Below are positions 1-10,860 of a stretch of 64,000 bases of DNA, one piece after another. The notes beneath the pieces were generated by a model. It was not told the DNA's origin, searched no databases, and saw only the letters and a program-made list of their open reading frames with translations. The number at the start of each line of letters is the position of its first letter. The stretch's first letter is position 1. This stretch comes from Hyperoodon ampullatus (Eukaryota > Chordata > Mammalia > Artiodactyla > Ziphiidae), in NCBI GenBank assembly GCA_949752795.1, contig CATKHW010000286.1, positions 372,001 to 436,000 of the forward strand. Direction: 5' to 3'. A program made the position numbers and the translations under genes.

Positions 1-1060
1 CACGCCCATGAGTGCAAGTGCCCTATGCTCTGTAGCTCATTTTTTAGATGTTTTAGCAAACACAATACACTTCTCCAGAGTGGCCGTTGGCAAATTACAT
101 TTCCACTATCAGCCTCACAGGGCTCCCTTTTCTCCTTGCCCTGTCCTGCATTTCTGGTGTTTACACTTTATGTGGATGGCCCTTCTGACTGATGTGAAGT
201 GATACATTTTGTGATATTGATTTCCAGTGCCCACCTGTTTGGTTGGATAAAAAGTGTGTATGGCCTTTACTTGAATATATTCAGAAAAAATGCATACACC
301 CTTTTTGGCCAACTGCATCATTGGCGATGTTCAGCCCCTTTTCTTGTGCTTTAATGGGGAGTCCTTTCTACCTCTTCAAATCTGTTTCCTGCCACTCTCC
401 CTTGCTTACAAGTCCTTTTCTGTGACTTACCTCAAGACATTTTTCGACGATAGATATTTTCAACTCTGCAGTTTCATGAATTTTAGTGCCCCTGAGTTCC
501 ATTTTTCAACTTGTGTTTTTGGAAACTGGACACAAAACAGCGGGATTTCCTCTAGCCCTATTCTGTTTCCGTGGGCAATTCTAGCCTTTGATGAATTTGT
601 CTTCTGGATTGGAAATTAGAGTGGCATGTGCCTGTCCGAACACCTAAGACTTGTCTCTAAATATTTCTCATCCTTCTGCTTCATCCTCTGGACAAATTCC
701 AAACTGTGTGCAACAGGATGTTGATGGTGCTGATATCCCCAAGTGAGGAGATTGTTAGGAAAGATGCTGGAGGGTTGAACCCGAGCAACAGGCGATGAGG
801 AGATAAGGTGCCTTTTCCAAACTCTTTCCGATCAAACGGTGTACCATCCTCTAGGTGTGACAGGCATGTCTTAGCTGTAGGAAGGGTCCCGTGCATGTAA
901 GGAGAACACCAGGGATTTTTCCAAATCAGTGCCTCCCCGAACCCCAAACTGGGGAATTTTTAAGCTACGGCTACACGTATGTCCTTTAAGGGCCTTGGGA
1001 AATAGGCAGAGCCCAAACTTTAGATGACTGAAATCTTCAGGGTCTGAAGTGCTCACCATC
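1..1060 (+). repeat. Diverged, truncated 1.74-kb satellite monomer (M0)
   Basis: This stretch aligns in order with the interior of the 1739-bp monomers that start at 18964. It has the same landmarks: the 'gtgcccttggctctgtagctc' region (here near 18-34), the 'cctccagag' site, the antisense L1 part, a decayed inverted repeat at about 238-312, 'gcatcattg' just after it, and the 'ctctaggt..ccc' landmark near 850. Substitutions and small indels are far denser than between any two monomers of the main array. The match is clear to about 900 and weak from there to 1060. The 5' part of the unit is outside the window. Orientation is the same as the main array. It is read as an old solitary or array-edge copy separated from the live array by about 17.9 kb. 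Confidence 0.8.
238..312. repeat. Decayed inverted repeat in monomer M0
   Basis: The right half (ccctttttggccaa) and the centre (tgaatatattca) are still recognisable, but the left half has lost much of its pairing. It sits where the main-array monomers have their 74-bp palindrome. The inverted repeat was therefore present before the satellite amplified. Confidence 0.7.
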
Positions 1061-1084
1061 GGCCTTGCTTAGTTTACATTTTAT

Positions 1085-1310
1085 CTGTCATTGATAGATG
1101 ATGTCAATAAAAATATCTATTCTTTTTCAGATTATTTCCCCTTATAGGTTATTGCAAAATATTCAGTGTAGTTCCCTGTGCTATACAGTAGTTCCTTGTT
1201 GATGATCTATTTTATACATAGCAGTGTGTATGTGTTAATCCCAAACTGTTAATTTATCCCTTCTCCTACCTTTCCCCTTTGGTAATAATAAATTATAAGA
1301 TTTTATACTT
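1085..1310 (-). mobile_element. Antisense L1 3' end fragment
   Basis: The plus strand reads as the reverse complement of a mammalian L1 3' UTR: 'tctttttcag', 'ttataggttatt', 'ctgtgctatacagtag', then 'aatcccaaact' and a C/T-rich run before 'ggtaat'. It is better preserved than the L1-derived part of the neighbouring monomer M0. It lies where the next satellite monomer would begin, so it is either an independent insertion or the start of a second, truncated ancestral monomer. No L1 ORF is present. Confidence 0.7.
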
Positions 1311-2022
1311 CTCAGAAATGGGGGAGCTGAAAGAGAGGTATCATTTTCAATGGAAAAGCATTCAAAACAAGATTGAAGCTTCAGCCAAGAGTATTCGATG
1401 TACATCCATGGAAATAAATCACTTCATTTCTCTAATGTTGACCTGACAAATAAGACAGACGTCTTCACTGAACTTGCTTATAGGAAAGTGATGGAAATAT
1501 CAAATGTAAGTCTTAGAAACATCTTATTTTACCCGAGCATTATACACTGCTCTATGTTAACTACAGTTTGGCTCACACATCTGTTCATTGAAGTTACAAT
1601 GTTCTCAATTTCTGTTACTGATCCTCCAGAGTGGACCCCAACAGGAGTCCCCATGCCCAGTGTCATTGGAGCCAACAGATCAAGACTGAGTTTGGTTCAG
1701 AAGCAAAGGAAACATTATTTTGAAAACAGAATGGAGAGGTGAGAGCGTGCACTCCCCCATGGGCTGTGGGCTGGGCTGCTGTGTAGGGTCCCCGGCAGCG
1801 TCAGTGGGAGGGAGGGGATGGAGCTCTCGAGGGCTGCGTTGGCTGCAGCTCAGGCTCTATGCCGCGGAGTCTGCATGGGACCCCGCTAGCTGAGGTGTCG
1901 ACCCAGCCATTCTGCACTAGGAAATCGGGTCTGAAGTGCCGGGTGTGGGACCTCTGCATGCGGAACCCTAGGAGCACGTGAAATTAGACAAACCACAAAG
2001 GAAAAACAGGTTAGACTTTATT
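1311..2022. other. Unique-looking flank with a possible exon-like pair
   Basis: No known repeat was recognised. Two stretches look exon-like: about 1317-1505, with 'cttctcag' before it and 'aaatgtaagt' at its end, and 1630-1738, with a pyrimidine-containing 'ctgatcctccag' before it and 'gag|gtgaga' after it. The second is open in the plus frame, but the first has a stop in its upstream frame, so no intact transcript is supported. I cannot name a source gene. From about 1740 to 1990 the DNA is GC-rich with several CpGs, and I see nothing definable in it. Confidence 0.3.
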
Positions 2023-2300
2023 TTATTGCCCAGATTCTCTTTTTATCTCCCAGGAATTTTTAATGAACATTGCTGGAGACGAACACCTCCTCTGCTTTTT
2101 GTTCCGTTCCTTATTCTTGGGGTGTTGAGGGTGCAGACCCCTCTTTTGTAACTGCTTCATGCTGTGGTGGGAGCCCTGATACATGGGGGGAGGGGCAAAA
2201 CGTCTCCCCACCAGCCTCCTGGTGAGGTTGATTGTCCCAAGGCCTCCTGCCTCACTTCTCGTCCGCCTGAGCACCAGCATTGGAAGTGTTACAGATTCTA
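2023..2300 (-). other. Unassigned minus-strand open stretch beside the ERV
   Basis: A minus-strand reading frame of 85 codons is open here and rich in Arg, Lys and Gln, with no family motif that I can identify. It lies downstream of the retroviral pol remnant in the same orientation, so it could be a decayed 3' part of that provirus. Sequence alone does not show this, and it may be chance. Confidence 0.2.
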
Positions 2301-3050
2301 ATGACCTTTAAGGGTCCAGGAAAGAGAGGCGCAGAGATGCTGCGGTGGCAGGTTTCACCCCACCCCACATATGTTCGGCGACCTTAGGCTGACAGTTTTT
2401 GCCAGACTAGATGCTCTGACCAGTAGTCTGTGCTTTCTTTAATTAGGTCCCTGAATTAATGTACAAACAGCACCATGTGTCAGAGCCCTGCCCGCGCAAC
2501 TCCCAGACAGTCCAGGGTCAGTGGTGATCCAGGACCATGACGTCCACTGAGTCAACGGCCTTTAGAAGTAGCCAGCAGTCCAGCCGGTCATATTGGCCAC
2601 CATCACCGTGGTGTCTGTAGGGTTTTCTATGGTGAAAGTGTGATATACGTTTCCCCCGCCAAGCTTATTAGCTCCCCTCTGGGTGCAGTAAGTCCTGCAA
2701 GCAGTAGTCTGCTCTTTTGGGGCACAGTCTTGTCGTTTTCTGAGAGAAACTCCAGGTCAAGTGATGGTCACACGAGTCATCTTGGGGGCCCGTTGCCCCC
2801 GTTTATCTCTCTGGAGGTTGGAGTTGGAGGGCCTCCTCACTCGAGGTCAGTGTGTCCACAGAGCGACCCCTGCAACTTCAGGGCATGATGGGTGGTTAGG
2901 ATCACCATGTGGGGTCATTTTCCCTTAGGAGGGAGCTGGCCTTGCAGGCTGCTGATTTCCAGCTTTTTAGATACCCCAGTATCCTGGCCTGATGAGTCGG
3001 TGGGCAAAGCCCTTGGTGACCATAGTTTATCATACCTGAAGGGCATTCTT
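2301..3050 (-). other. Probable degenerate 3' continuation of the ERV
   Basis: No single open frame crosses this stretch. It continues the minus-strand pol remnant in the direction where RNase H and later retroviral regions would lie. Short patches read like retroviral protein, but stops and frame changes are frequent and I could not assign domains. No LTR, primer-binding site or polypurine tract was recognised. Confidence 0.3.
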
Positions 3051-3800
3051 GTGTTGCTCCATTTCAAGTGGTCCCAGTTTTTGCACTAAGGCTCCAAGGG
3101 CGATTAACCTTTGACCGGGTATGTAAAGGTCAAAGGGTTTAGCTAAATTAGGGAGTTCCTGGGCAAGGGTCTGTATTGACTGCTCTTTCCATTCTTGAAA
3201 GGCTGCTTCTGGATTCTATTCAAAAGGATCATCATCTTTTCGTGTCAGTGTTTCATGTAGAGGCCCAGCTATTAGACTGTAGTTAGGGATCCAGATGCAG
3301 AAAACCTTGGCCTCCCCAGGAACCCCTAAGCTGTCTTCTAGTTTTAGAAGAGGTAAGGCTGCAAATGGCTTCTTCCCTATCCTGGGATGTGTTTCTCCGA
3401 ATATCTGTGAGAATGAAGCCCAGGCATGTCACCTTAGCCTGGGATATTTGAGCGTTTTTCTTGGACACCTTCTATCCTTTCTTGGCTAGGTAGTTCAGAG
3501 GCGTCTTTAGTAGGCCTGGCGATCAGAATGTCATCTGCATATTGAAGGAGCGTTCCCTTTTACAGAGGTTGAACTTTTAGGTCTTTAGAGGACATTTCCC
3601 CAATGATGGTGTGGGGATTTTTGAACCATTGGGGCAGGACGGCCCAGCATTATTGCTTTTGTTGCATGTTGTGTCCTGCCACTCACAAGCCAAAAATTCT
3701 TGTGACTCTGAGATGAATGGAATACAGAAGAAGGCATCATTGAAGTCTAATACAGAATGCCATGGCCTGGTGGAAGGTAGAATGACCAGCAGGGAGTAGG
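3050..3800 (-). pseudogene. Endogenous retrovirus pol remnant (reverse transcriptase), class I/gamma-like
   Basis: Read on the minus strand, this matches the order of a gammaretrovirus-type reverse transcriptase. Near 3761-3720 is the fingers/palm block with the first catalytic Asp (LDFNDAFFCIP). At 3541-3530 is the catalytic Y-x-D-D box (YADD). About 3468-3283 is a connection-like segment, and about 3240-3060 a tether-like segment (AKPFDLYIPGQ then QKLGP). The pieces lie in different frames with internal stops, so the gene is broken and cannot make a working enzyme. Upstream pol (protease) and gag were not recognised beyond 3800. The family assignment rests on motif order and could be refined by a profile search. 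The element lies wholly in the flank between the old monomer and the 2.73-kb array and is not part of either satellite. Confidence 0.72.
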
Positions 3801-3872
3801 AAATAGGAGCTACTGGATGTATATCCTCGGTGGCTTCACTGACTGTCCTGATATCCTTTACCAGGTCTCCAG

Positions 3873-4075
3873 CAGCCCATGGGGCTCTCGTGGTCAGGCC
3901 AATCCCAGGATATGGAGCTCACCTGGGCTGCACCCCTACCCCACAGCCCACGGGGCTCTCGTGGTCAAGTCCCTCCCAGGGTATGGAGCTCACCTCTGCA
4001 GCTACCCAGCAGCCCATGGGGCTCTCCTACTCAGGCCCTTCCCAGGATACTGAGCTCCCCTGGGCAGGTACCACA
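3873..4075. repeat. Three-copy minisatellite, period about 66-71 bp
   Basis: The phrase 'cagccca(t/c)ggggctctc' starts at 3873, 3944 and 4010. Each is followed by a 'cccagg.tat/act' block and 'gagctc.cct', giving three imperfect direct copies of 71, 66 and about 66 bp. It is GC-rich and lies between the ERV remnant and the 2.73-kb array. It has no link to either satellite that I can see. Confidence 0.75.
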
Positions 4076-4470
4076 GCAGGGCTGGACACACAGGAACTGT
4101 GCACATAGCCCACCTTGCAGAGAACCCCCAGCTCACCTGTCGCTCACAGCTGACACAGAACACCTCAGAGCAGGACTTGAACTAACAAACAGCAGCTCTG
4201 ACAGGTCTGTGACCATGGCTATCACTCTCTGCAGGCTCTTTCTGCCTGGTCTTCCAGACACTTCCACTGCAGCCAGGGCACCAGGCCTCTGTCTCCACCC
4301 ACCATCACTCCTCTCCCTGACTCCTGGGTTCCTCTCATTAGGATAGGGTCTTCTTGAAGTTGTTTTCCACTCATGGACCAGATAAAATGATAAGAAAACA
4401 AGCCGCGGCTGCAGCCCCTTGTCTATCCTGACTCTCAAGAGCTCACACCTGTTCCTAGGTCCTGGCCCGT
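4076..4470. other. Flank between minisatellite and 2.73-kb array
   Basis: Mixed-composition DNA with no recognised gene or repeat. The minus strand holds a frame of about 114 codons with no family resemblance, which I regard as chance. Similarity to the 2.73-kb unit begins at about 4471. Confidence 0.4.
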
Positions 4471-5235
4471 TTAGCAAGTTTCATTCTCTGCAACTGTGAA
4501 CCCTGAGGGGTGAGGATTGGCTGATTTTGGCTGCCTGAAACTGCCTGCCGGCCCGCCACAGGTGTCCCTGGGTTGAGGGCAATATAAACAGCACTCCAGT
4601 GAGCGACAGCCCTTGTAGCTGTGACTGACGGCATATTCTCTGCCCCGTAGGCAGTGCCGGGGCTGTGCTGGTGGGAGGGAGTGAGGGGCCGTGGCTTTGT
4701 GTGTGGCCCAGTGTGAGTGGGGCTCTGCTGGACTTTCTGGAGGAGTTGCCAGGCTGCCAACTGCTAAAGAAGAGGATGTGTCGCCGATACCTGCCACTGG
4801 AATTTCTCCCCAGGCAGAGGTGAGGAAGTAAAAAAGCAGTGGGGGCCGGGACAGGAGGGGTATCTCAGGCAGGGAAATGGAAAGCTTCCAGAAGAGCATC
4901 TGGGGACAGGACCATCCTGACTGGCCTGCAGGCACCAAGTCGGCCTGCGTGCTGTCACTGTTGTGGCTCCACGGCCCTTCCTCTAGGCTTTCAAACCCTT
5001 GTACATATTCAGGTGTCTTACCTGGGAAGGGTGGCAAAAGTTCAACAGCAGCTGGCCTGGGGCTCAGCTCACGGTTACTCACAGATGCCTCGGCATGGCC
5101 CCCTCTTTGTAATGAGGACGCTCCTTGCGTAGGAGTGGGCTGCTGGCTCTATGGGAGATGATTCCCCACCTCTGACCAATTTCAGAATTGTTTACCGCTG
5201 GAGCAAGTGCCCTGATAGGGTTTTCCTCTGTCTAA
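4471..5235. other. GC-rich head block of unit U1
   Basis: About 760 bp, much richer in G+C than the rest of the unit. It recurs at about 7203-7975, 9920-10695, 12654-13425, 15613-16385 and 18343-18959. It contains 'caatataaacag' (4580-4591 here), a TATA-like motif kept in all six copies. The minus strand is open for roughly 200 codons in several copies, but frameshifts and many replacement changes between units argue against coding. The origin was not recognised. An LTR or gene fragment is possible. Confidence 0.6.
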
Positions 5236-5404
5236 CTCGTGGGTTCAGTTTATTTTTTTTCTTTTTTGGTTCAAGTTAGATTTTATTCCTCTTTTATGTA
5301 TTTATAGATATAAGCATGGAAATAATTCATTCATATAAATACATCTGTGTGAAGGGAAGAACTTTTTTCTGTTTTATTTTTAAATTTTATTTTTTAAAAT
5401 TTTG
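5236..5404. other. AT-rich spacer of unit U1
   Basis: Starts with a T-rich run and 'ggttcaagttaga', then 'cctcttttatgtatttatag', and ends in a T/A-rich run that leads into the antisense L1. Nothing else was recognised. The same spacer precedes L1a in U2-U5. Confidence 0.6.
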
Positions 5405-6345
5405 AAATTTAATTTTATTTATTTTTTTATACAGCAGGTTATTATTAATTATGTATTTTATGCATATACATGTATACAGGTCAATCCCAATCTCCCAACT
5501 CATCCCACCACCACCACCCCATGGCTTACCACACTAGGTGTCCATACGTGTGTTCTCTACCTCTGTGTCTCTATTTCTTCCCTGCAAACCAGTTCATCTG
5601 TACCATTTTTCTAGGTTCCACATATATGCATTAATATACAATATTTGTTTTTCTCTTTCTGACTTACTTCATTCTGTATGACAGTCTCTAGATCCATCGA
5701 CGTCTCTACAAATGACCCAGTTTCATTCCTTCTTATGGCTGAGTAATATTCCATTTTATATATGTACCACATCTTTATCCATTCGTCTGTCTGTGGGTAT
5801 TTAGGTTGCTTCCATTACCTGGCTATCGTAAATAGTGCTGAAGTGAGCATTCTGGTGAATGTGCCTTTTTGATTTATGGTTTTCTCTGGGTATATGCCCA
5901 GAAGTGGGATTGCTGGATCATATGGTAATTATCTTTCTAGGTTTTTTAAGGAAACTCCATACTGTTCTCCATCGTGACTGTATCAATTTACATTTCCACC
6001 ACTAGTGGAAGAGGGATCCTTTTGTCCACACCCTCCCCAGAATTCGTTGTTTGTAGATTTTCTGATGATGCCGATTCTAACAGGTCTGAGGTGATACCTC
6101 ATTATAGTTTTGATTTGCATTTCTCTAATAATTAGTGATGTTGAGCAGCCTTTCATGTGCGTCTTGGCCATCTCTGTGTCTTCTTTGAAGAAACGTCTCT
6201 TTAGATCTTCTGCCCATTTTTGTATTGGGTTGTTTGTTTTTTTAATATTAAGCTGCATGTGCTCTTTATATATATTGGAGATTAAACCTTTGTCCATTGA
6301 TTCGTTTGCTAATATTTTCGCCCATTCTGAGGGATGCTTTTTTCC
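5405..6345 (-). mobile_element. Antisense L1 3' end, segment L1a in U1
   Basis: The plus strand is the reverse complement of a young cetartiodactyl-type L1 3' end. It shows 'atacagcaggttattatta', 'gacttacttcattctgtatg', 'atggctgagtaatattcca', 'tatgcccagaagtgggattg', 'gaggtgatacctcatta', 'agtgatgttgagcagc' and 'ttctgcccatttttg'. It stops soon after 'cccattctgaggga'. About 940 bp, 5'-truncated, with no ORF2 domain present. Confidence 0.9.
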
Positions 6346-6734
6346 ATTCCCGTTTTTTTAACAAAAAAAGAAAGAAAGAAAAAGAAGCAGAACACTAATG
6401 TGTGTAAAATATGCCTTTTGAAACTGTCGTTTTGAAATATGGACATACTTTGAATTTTTTGGTCGATATATGAACCCAGGATTTGTTTTCAGGGCAGGTG
6501 TCATTTACAGGCCTGCAATGATTTTGAATATCAACTGACCATTAGCGCTGGGATTGAAGCTGCTGTTTTGGGAAACGGCAACAAGGTGGCAGCAGTTCTC
6601 CCTTACCAAATCTGCTTACTAGGGCAACAGAGCCTCAATGGAAGTCGTGTTCTAGATTGGAATTTAGAATGGAATTTGCCAGGAGAAAGCCCCTCAAGTT
6701 TGTCTCACTGCTTCTTGTTCGAGTTTTTAATGTA
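6346..6734. other. Middle block of unit U1
   Basis: Opens with a purine run (aacaaaaaaagaaagaaaga), then about 340 bp of unrecognised DNA that includes 'ccattagcgctgggatt' and 'aggtggcagcagttctccc'. It is kept in U2-U5 between L1a and L1b. The purine run next to the broken end of L1a could be an old insertion scar. Confidence 0.6.
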
Positions 6735-7195
6735 ATTTTTTTATTTTTTATTACAGCAAATATGATTACAATGTTTGGCTTGTTGTAGGTGTGGAAGATG
6801 TGGTTCTTTTACACATATACATATGTCTGTTCTTCCTGGGATCCTTTTCCCATGTACCTTATGACAGAATGTTGAGTAGTCTTCTCTTGGTATTCTGTAT
6901 GTCTTTGGTGATTATATATGTCACCTGTGTTTGTATATGTCTGTTAACCCCAATATCATAATGAAACCAATCCTCACACCTTTCCATTGGTGAACCATAA
7001 GTTTGTTGAATGAATCTGTGATTGCCCTTCTCCGTGGAAATATCTGCCCTGGTATCCATTTTTCGGTCACACCTATAAGAGATATGATATGATATGTGTC
7101 TTTCACTTTCGGACTTACTACAAGTCACGTGATTACCTCTAGACACACCTACGGTGCTGCAAATGGCATTGTGTCCTTTTATTCCTTGGCTTCTA
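6735..7195 (-). mobile_element. Antisense L1 3' end, segment L1b in U1
   Basis: A second L1 3' end in the same antisense orientation, older than L1a. It shows 'attacagcaaatatgattac', 'ttggtgaaccataagtttgt', 'gagatatgatatgatatgtg', 'tctttcactttcggactta' and 'gtgctgcaaatggcatt'. It covers the terminal 3' UTR part and overlaps in L1 coordinates with the start of L1a, so the two are separate insertions or a duplication. Confidence 0.82.
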
Positions 7196-8136
7196 TTCTG
7201 CCTTAGCGAGGTCCATTTTCAACAATGTGATTCCCTGAGGGCTGAGGATTAGCTGACCTGGGTAGCCTGACCCTGCCGGCCGGCCCTCCCCAGGTGTGCC
7301 TGGGTTGAGGTCAATATAAACAGCGCTGCAGGCAGCAATAGCCCCTGAAGCTGTGCCTGACTCCATATTCTCTGCCCCGTCAGCAGTGTCGGTGCTGTGC
7401 TGGTGGGAGGGAGTGAGGGGCCATGGCTTTGTGGGTGTCCCGGTGTGAGTGGGTCTCTGCTGGACTTTCTGCAGGCGTTGCCAGTTTTCCACCTGTAAAG
7501 AAGAGGATGTGTCACCCATACCTTCCGCTGGAATTTCTCTCCGGACAGAGGTGAGGAAGGAAAAAAGCAGTGGGGGCCGGGACAGGAGGGGTATCTCAGG
7601 CAGGGCAATGGAAAGCTTCCAGAAGAGCGCCCAGGGCCAGGACCATCCTGGCTGGCCTGCAGGCACCAAGTTGGCCTGCGTGCTGTCGCTGGTGTGGCTC
7701 CACGCCCCTTCCTCTAGGCTTTCAAGCCCTTGTACATATTCAGGTGTTTTACCTGGGAAGGGTGGGAAAAGTTCAACTGCAGCTGGCCTGGGGCACAGCT
7801 CACGGTTACTCACAGATGCCTCGGCATGGCCCCCCCTTTGCAATGAGGACGCTCCTTGCATAGGAGTGGGCTGCTGGCTCTATGGGAGATGATTCCCCAC
7901 CTCTGACCAATTTCAGAATTGTTTACTGCTGGAGCAAGTGCCCTGATACGGTTTTCCTCTGTCTAACTCGTGGGTTCAGTTTTTTTTTTTTCTTTTTTGG
8001 TTCAAGTTAGAATTTATTCCTCTTTTATGTATTTATAGATATAAGCATGGAAATAATTCATTCATATAAATACATCTGTGTGAAGGTAAGAACTTTTTTC
8101 TGTTTTATTTTTAAATATTATTTTTAAAAATTTTGA

Positions 8137-9070
8137 AATTTAATTTTATTTATTTTTTATACAGCAGGTTATTATTAGTTATGTGTTTTAGGCATATACA
8201 TGTATACAGGTCAATCCCAGTCTCCCAACTCATCCCAACACCACCACCCCATGGCTTCCCACACTTGGTGTCCATACGTGTGTTCTCTACCTCTGTGTCT
8301 CTATTTCTTCCCTGCAAACCAGTTCATCTGTTCCATTTTTCTAGGTTCCACGTATATGCATTAATATACAATATTTGTTTTTCTCTTTCTGACTTACTTC
8401 ATTCTGTATGACAGTCTCTAGATCCATCGACGTCTCTACAAATGACCCAGTTTCATTCCTTCTTATGGCTGAGTAATATTCCATTTTATATATGTACCAC
8501 ATCTTTATCCATTCGTCTGTCTGTGGGTATTTAGGTTGCTTCCATTACCTGGCTATTGTAAATAGTGCTGAAATGAGCATTGTAGTGAATGTGCATTTCG
8601 ATTTATGGTTTTCTCTGGGTATATGCCCAGAAGTGGGATTGCTGGATCATATGATAATTCTATTTCTAGTTTTTTTAAGGAAACTCCATACTGTTCTCCA
8701 TCATGACTGTATCAATTTACATTTCCACCACTAGTGGAAGAGGGATCCTTTTGTCCACACCCTCCCCAGAATTCGTTGTTTGTAGATTTTCTGATGATGC
8801 CGATTCTAACAGGTGTGAGGTGATACCTCATTGTAGTTTTGATTTGCATTTCTCTAATAATTAGTGATGTTGAGCAGCTTTTCATGTGCGTCTTGGCCAT
8901 CTCTGTGTCTTCTTTGAAGAAACGTCTCTTTAGATCTGCCCATTGTTGTATTGGGTTGTTTGTTTTTTTAATATTAAGCTGCATGAGCTCTTTATATATA
9001 TTGGAGATTAATGTTTGTCCATTGATTCGTCTGCAAATATTTTCGCCCATTCTGAGGGATGCTTTTTGCC
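8137..9070 (-). mobile_element. Antisense L1 3' end, L1a in U2
   Basis: Same segment as in U1. It has a 3-bp loss near 8936 and a loss of 'aaacc' near 9010. It ends at 'tctgagggatgctttttgcc'. Confidence 0.9.
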
Positions 9071-9454
9071 ATTCCCGTTTTTTTAACAAAAAAAGAAAGA
9101 AAGAAAAAGAAGCAGAACACTAATGTGTGTAAAATATGCCTTTTGAAACTGTCGTTTTGAAATATGGACGTCCTTTGAATTTTTTGGTCGATATATGAAC
9201 CCAGGATTTGTTTTCAGGGCAGGTGTCATTTACAGTCCTGCAATGATTTTGAATATCAACTGACCATTAGCGCTGGGATTAAAGCTGCTGTTGTGTGAAA
9301 CGGCCACAAGGTGGCAGCAGTTCTCCCTTACCAAATCTGGTTACTGGGGCAACAGAGCCTCAATGTAAGTCCTGTTCTAGATTGGAATTGAGAATGCAAT
9401 GTGCCAGGAGAAAGCCCCTCAAGTTTGTCTCACTACTTCTTGGTCGTGTTTTTA

Positions 9455-9907
9455 ATTTAATTTTTTATTACAGCAAATTTGATTACAATGTTTGGCTTGT
9501 TGTAGGTGTGGAAGATGTGGTTCTTTTACACATATACATATGTCTGTTATTCCTGAAATCCTTTTCCCATGTACCTTATGACAGAATGTTGAGTAGTCTT
9601 CTCTTGGTATTCTGTAGGTCTTTGGTGATTATATATGTCACCTGTGTTTGTATATGTCTGTTAACCCCAATATCACAATGAAACCAATCCTCACACGTTT
9701 CCATTGGTGAACCATAAGTTTGTTGAGTGAATCTGTTATTGCCCTTCTCCGTGGAAATATCTGCCCTGGTATTCATTTTTCGGTCACACCTATAAGAGAT
9801 ATGATATGACATGTGTCTTTCACTCTCTGACTTACTACAAGTCACGTGATTACCTCTAGACACACCTACGGTGCTGCAAATGACATTGTGTCCTTTTATT
9901 CCTTGGC
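9455..9907 (-). mobile_element. Antisense L1 3' end, L1b in U2
   Basis: Same segment as U1 L1b. The T-rich start is shorter here, and 'atgatatgacatgtg' shows a private substitution. Confidence 0.82.
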
Positions 9908-10860
9908 TTCTATTCTGCCTTAGCGAGGTCCATTTTCAACAAAGTGATTCCCTGAGGGCTGAGGATTAGCTGACTTGGGTAGCCTGACCCTGTCGGCCGG
10001 CCCTGCCCTGGTGTGCCTGGGTTGAGGTCAATATAAACAGCGCTGCAGGCAGCAGTAGTCCCTGAAGCTGTGCCTGACTCCACATTCTCTGCCCAGTCAG
10101 CAGTCTCGGGGCTGTGCAGGTGGGAGGGAGTGAGGGGCCACGGCTTTGTGGGTGGCCCGGTGTGAGTGGGTCTCTGCTGGACTTTCTGCAGGAGTTGCCA
10201 GGCTTCCACCTGTAAAGAAGAGGATGTGTCACCCATACCATCCACTGGAATTTCTTTCCGGACAGAGGTGAGGAAGGAAAAAAGCAGTGGGGGCCGGGAC
10301 AGGAGGGGTATCTCAGGCAGGTCAATGGAAAGCTTCCAGAAGAGCGCCCAGGGCCAGGACCATCCTGGCTGGCCTGCAGGCACCAAGTTGGCCTGCGTGC
10401 TGTCGCTGGTGTGGCTCCACGCCCCTTCCTCTAGGCTTTCAAGCCCTTGTACATATTCAGGTGTTTTACATGGGAAGGGTGGGAAAAGTTCAACAGCAGC
10501 TGGCCTGGGGATCAGCTCACGGTTACTCACAGATGCCTCGGCATGGCCCCAAGGTTTGCAATGAGGACGCTACTTGCGTAGGAGTGGGCTGCTGGCTCTA
10601 TGGGAGATGATTCCCCCCCTCTGAACAATTTCAGAATTGTTTACCGCTGGAGCAAGTGCCCTGATAGGCTTTTCCTCTGTCTAACTGGTGGGTTCAGGTT
10701 TTATTTTTTTTTTTCTTTTTTGGTTCAAGTTAGATTTTATTCCTCTTTTATGTATTTATAGATATAAGCATGGAAATAATTCATTCATATAAATACATCT
10801 GTGTGAAGGGAAGAACATTTTTCTGTTTTATTTTTAAATTTTATTTTTAAAAATTTTGAA

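Larger units (their letters stand above)
4471..7202 (+). repeat. 2.73-kb unit U1 (left edge, most diverged)
   Basis: First unit. The GC-rich head differs clearly from the other heads, e.g. 'gggttgagggcaatataaac' against '..gaggtcaatataaac', with indels. Homology to later units begins within 'ttagcaagttt'. It carries the same two L1 segments and the same purine run near 6361-6392. Confidence 0.92.
7203..9919 (+). repeat. 2.73-kb unit U2
   Basis: About 2717 bp. The minus strand of its head is open for 222 codons, the longest in the array. Its L1a lacks a few bases near 8936 ('agatctgcccattg' for 'agatcttctgcccattt') and near 9011. Confidence 0.93.

Noticed and set aside
3879..4346. 155-codon plus-strand frame over the minisatellite
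   Set aside because: The frame is open mainly because of the three GC-rich repeat copies. It has no family motif and overlaps frames of similar length on both strands.
2023..4470. Complete provirus with LTRs
   Set aside because: Only reverse transcriptase and adjoining parts are recognisable. No pair of direct terminal repeats was found in the flank.
5405..6345. Intact L1 element
   Set aside because: Only the 3' end is present in each unit. No ORF1 or ORF2 domain is seen on the minus strand.
7193..7861. Minus-strand frame of about 200 codons in the GC-rich head of the 2.73-kb units
   Set aside because: Frames shift between U1, U2 and U4, it is cut in U5, and most differences between units change the amino acid. 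That fits chance openness in GC-rich DNA, not selection on a protein.
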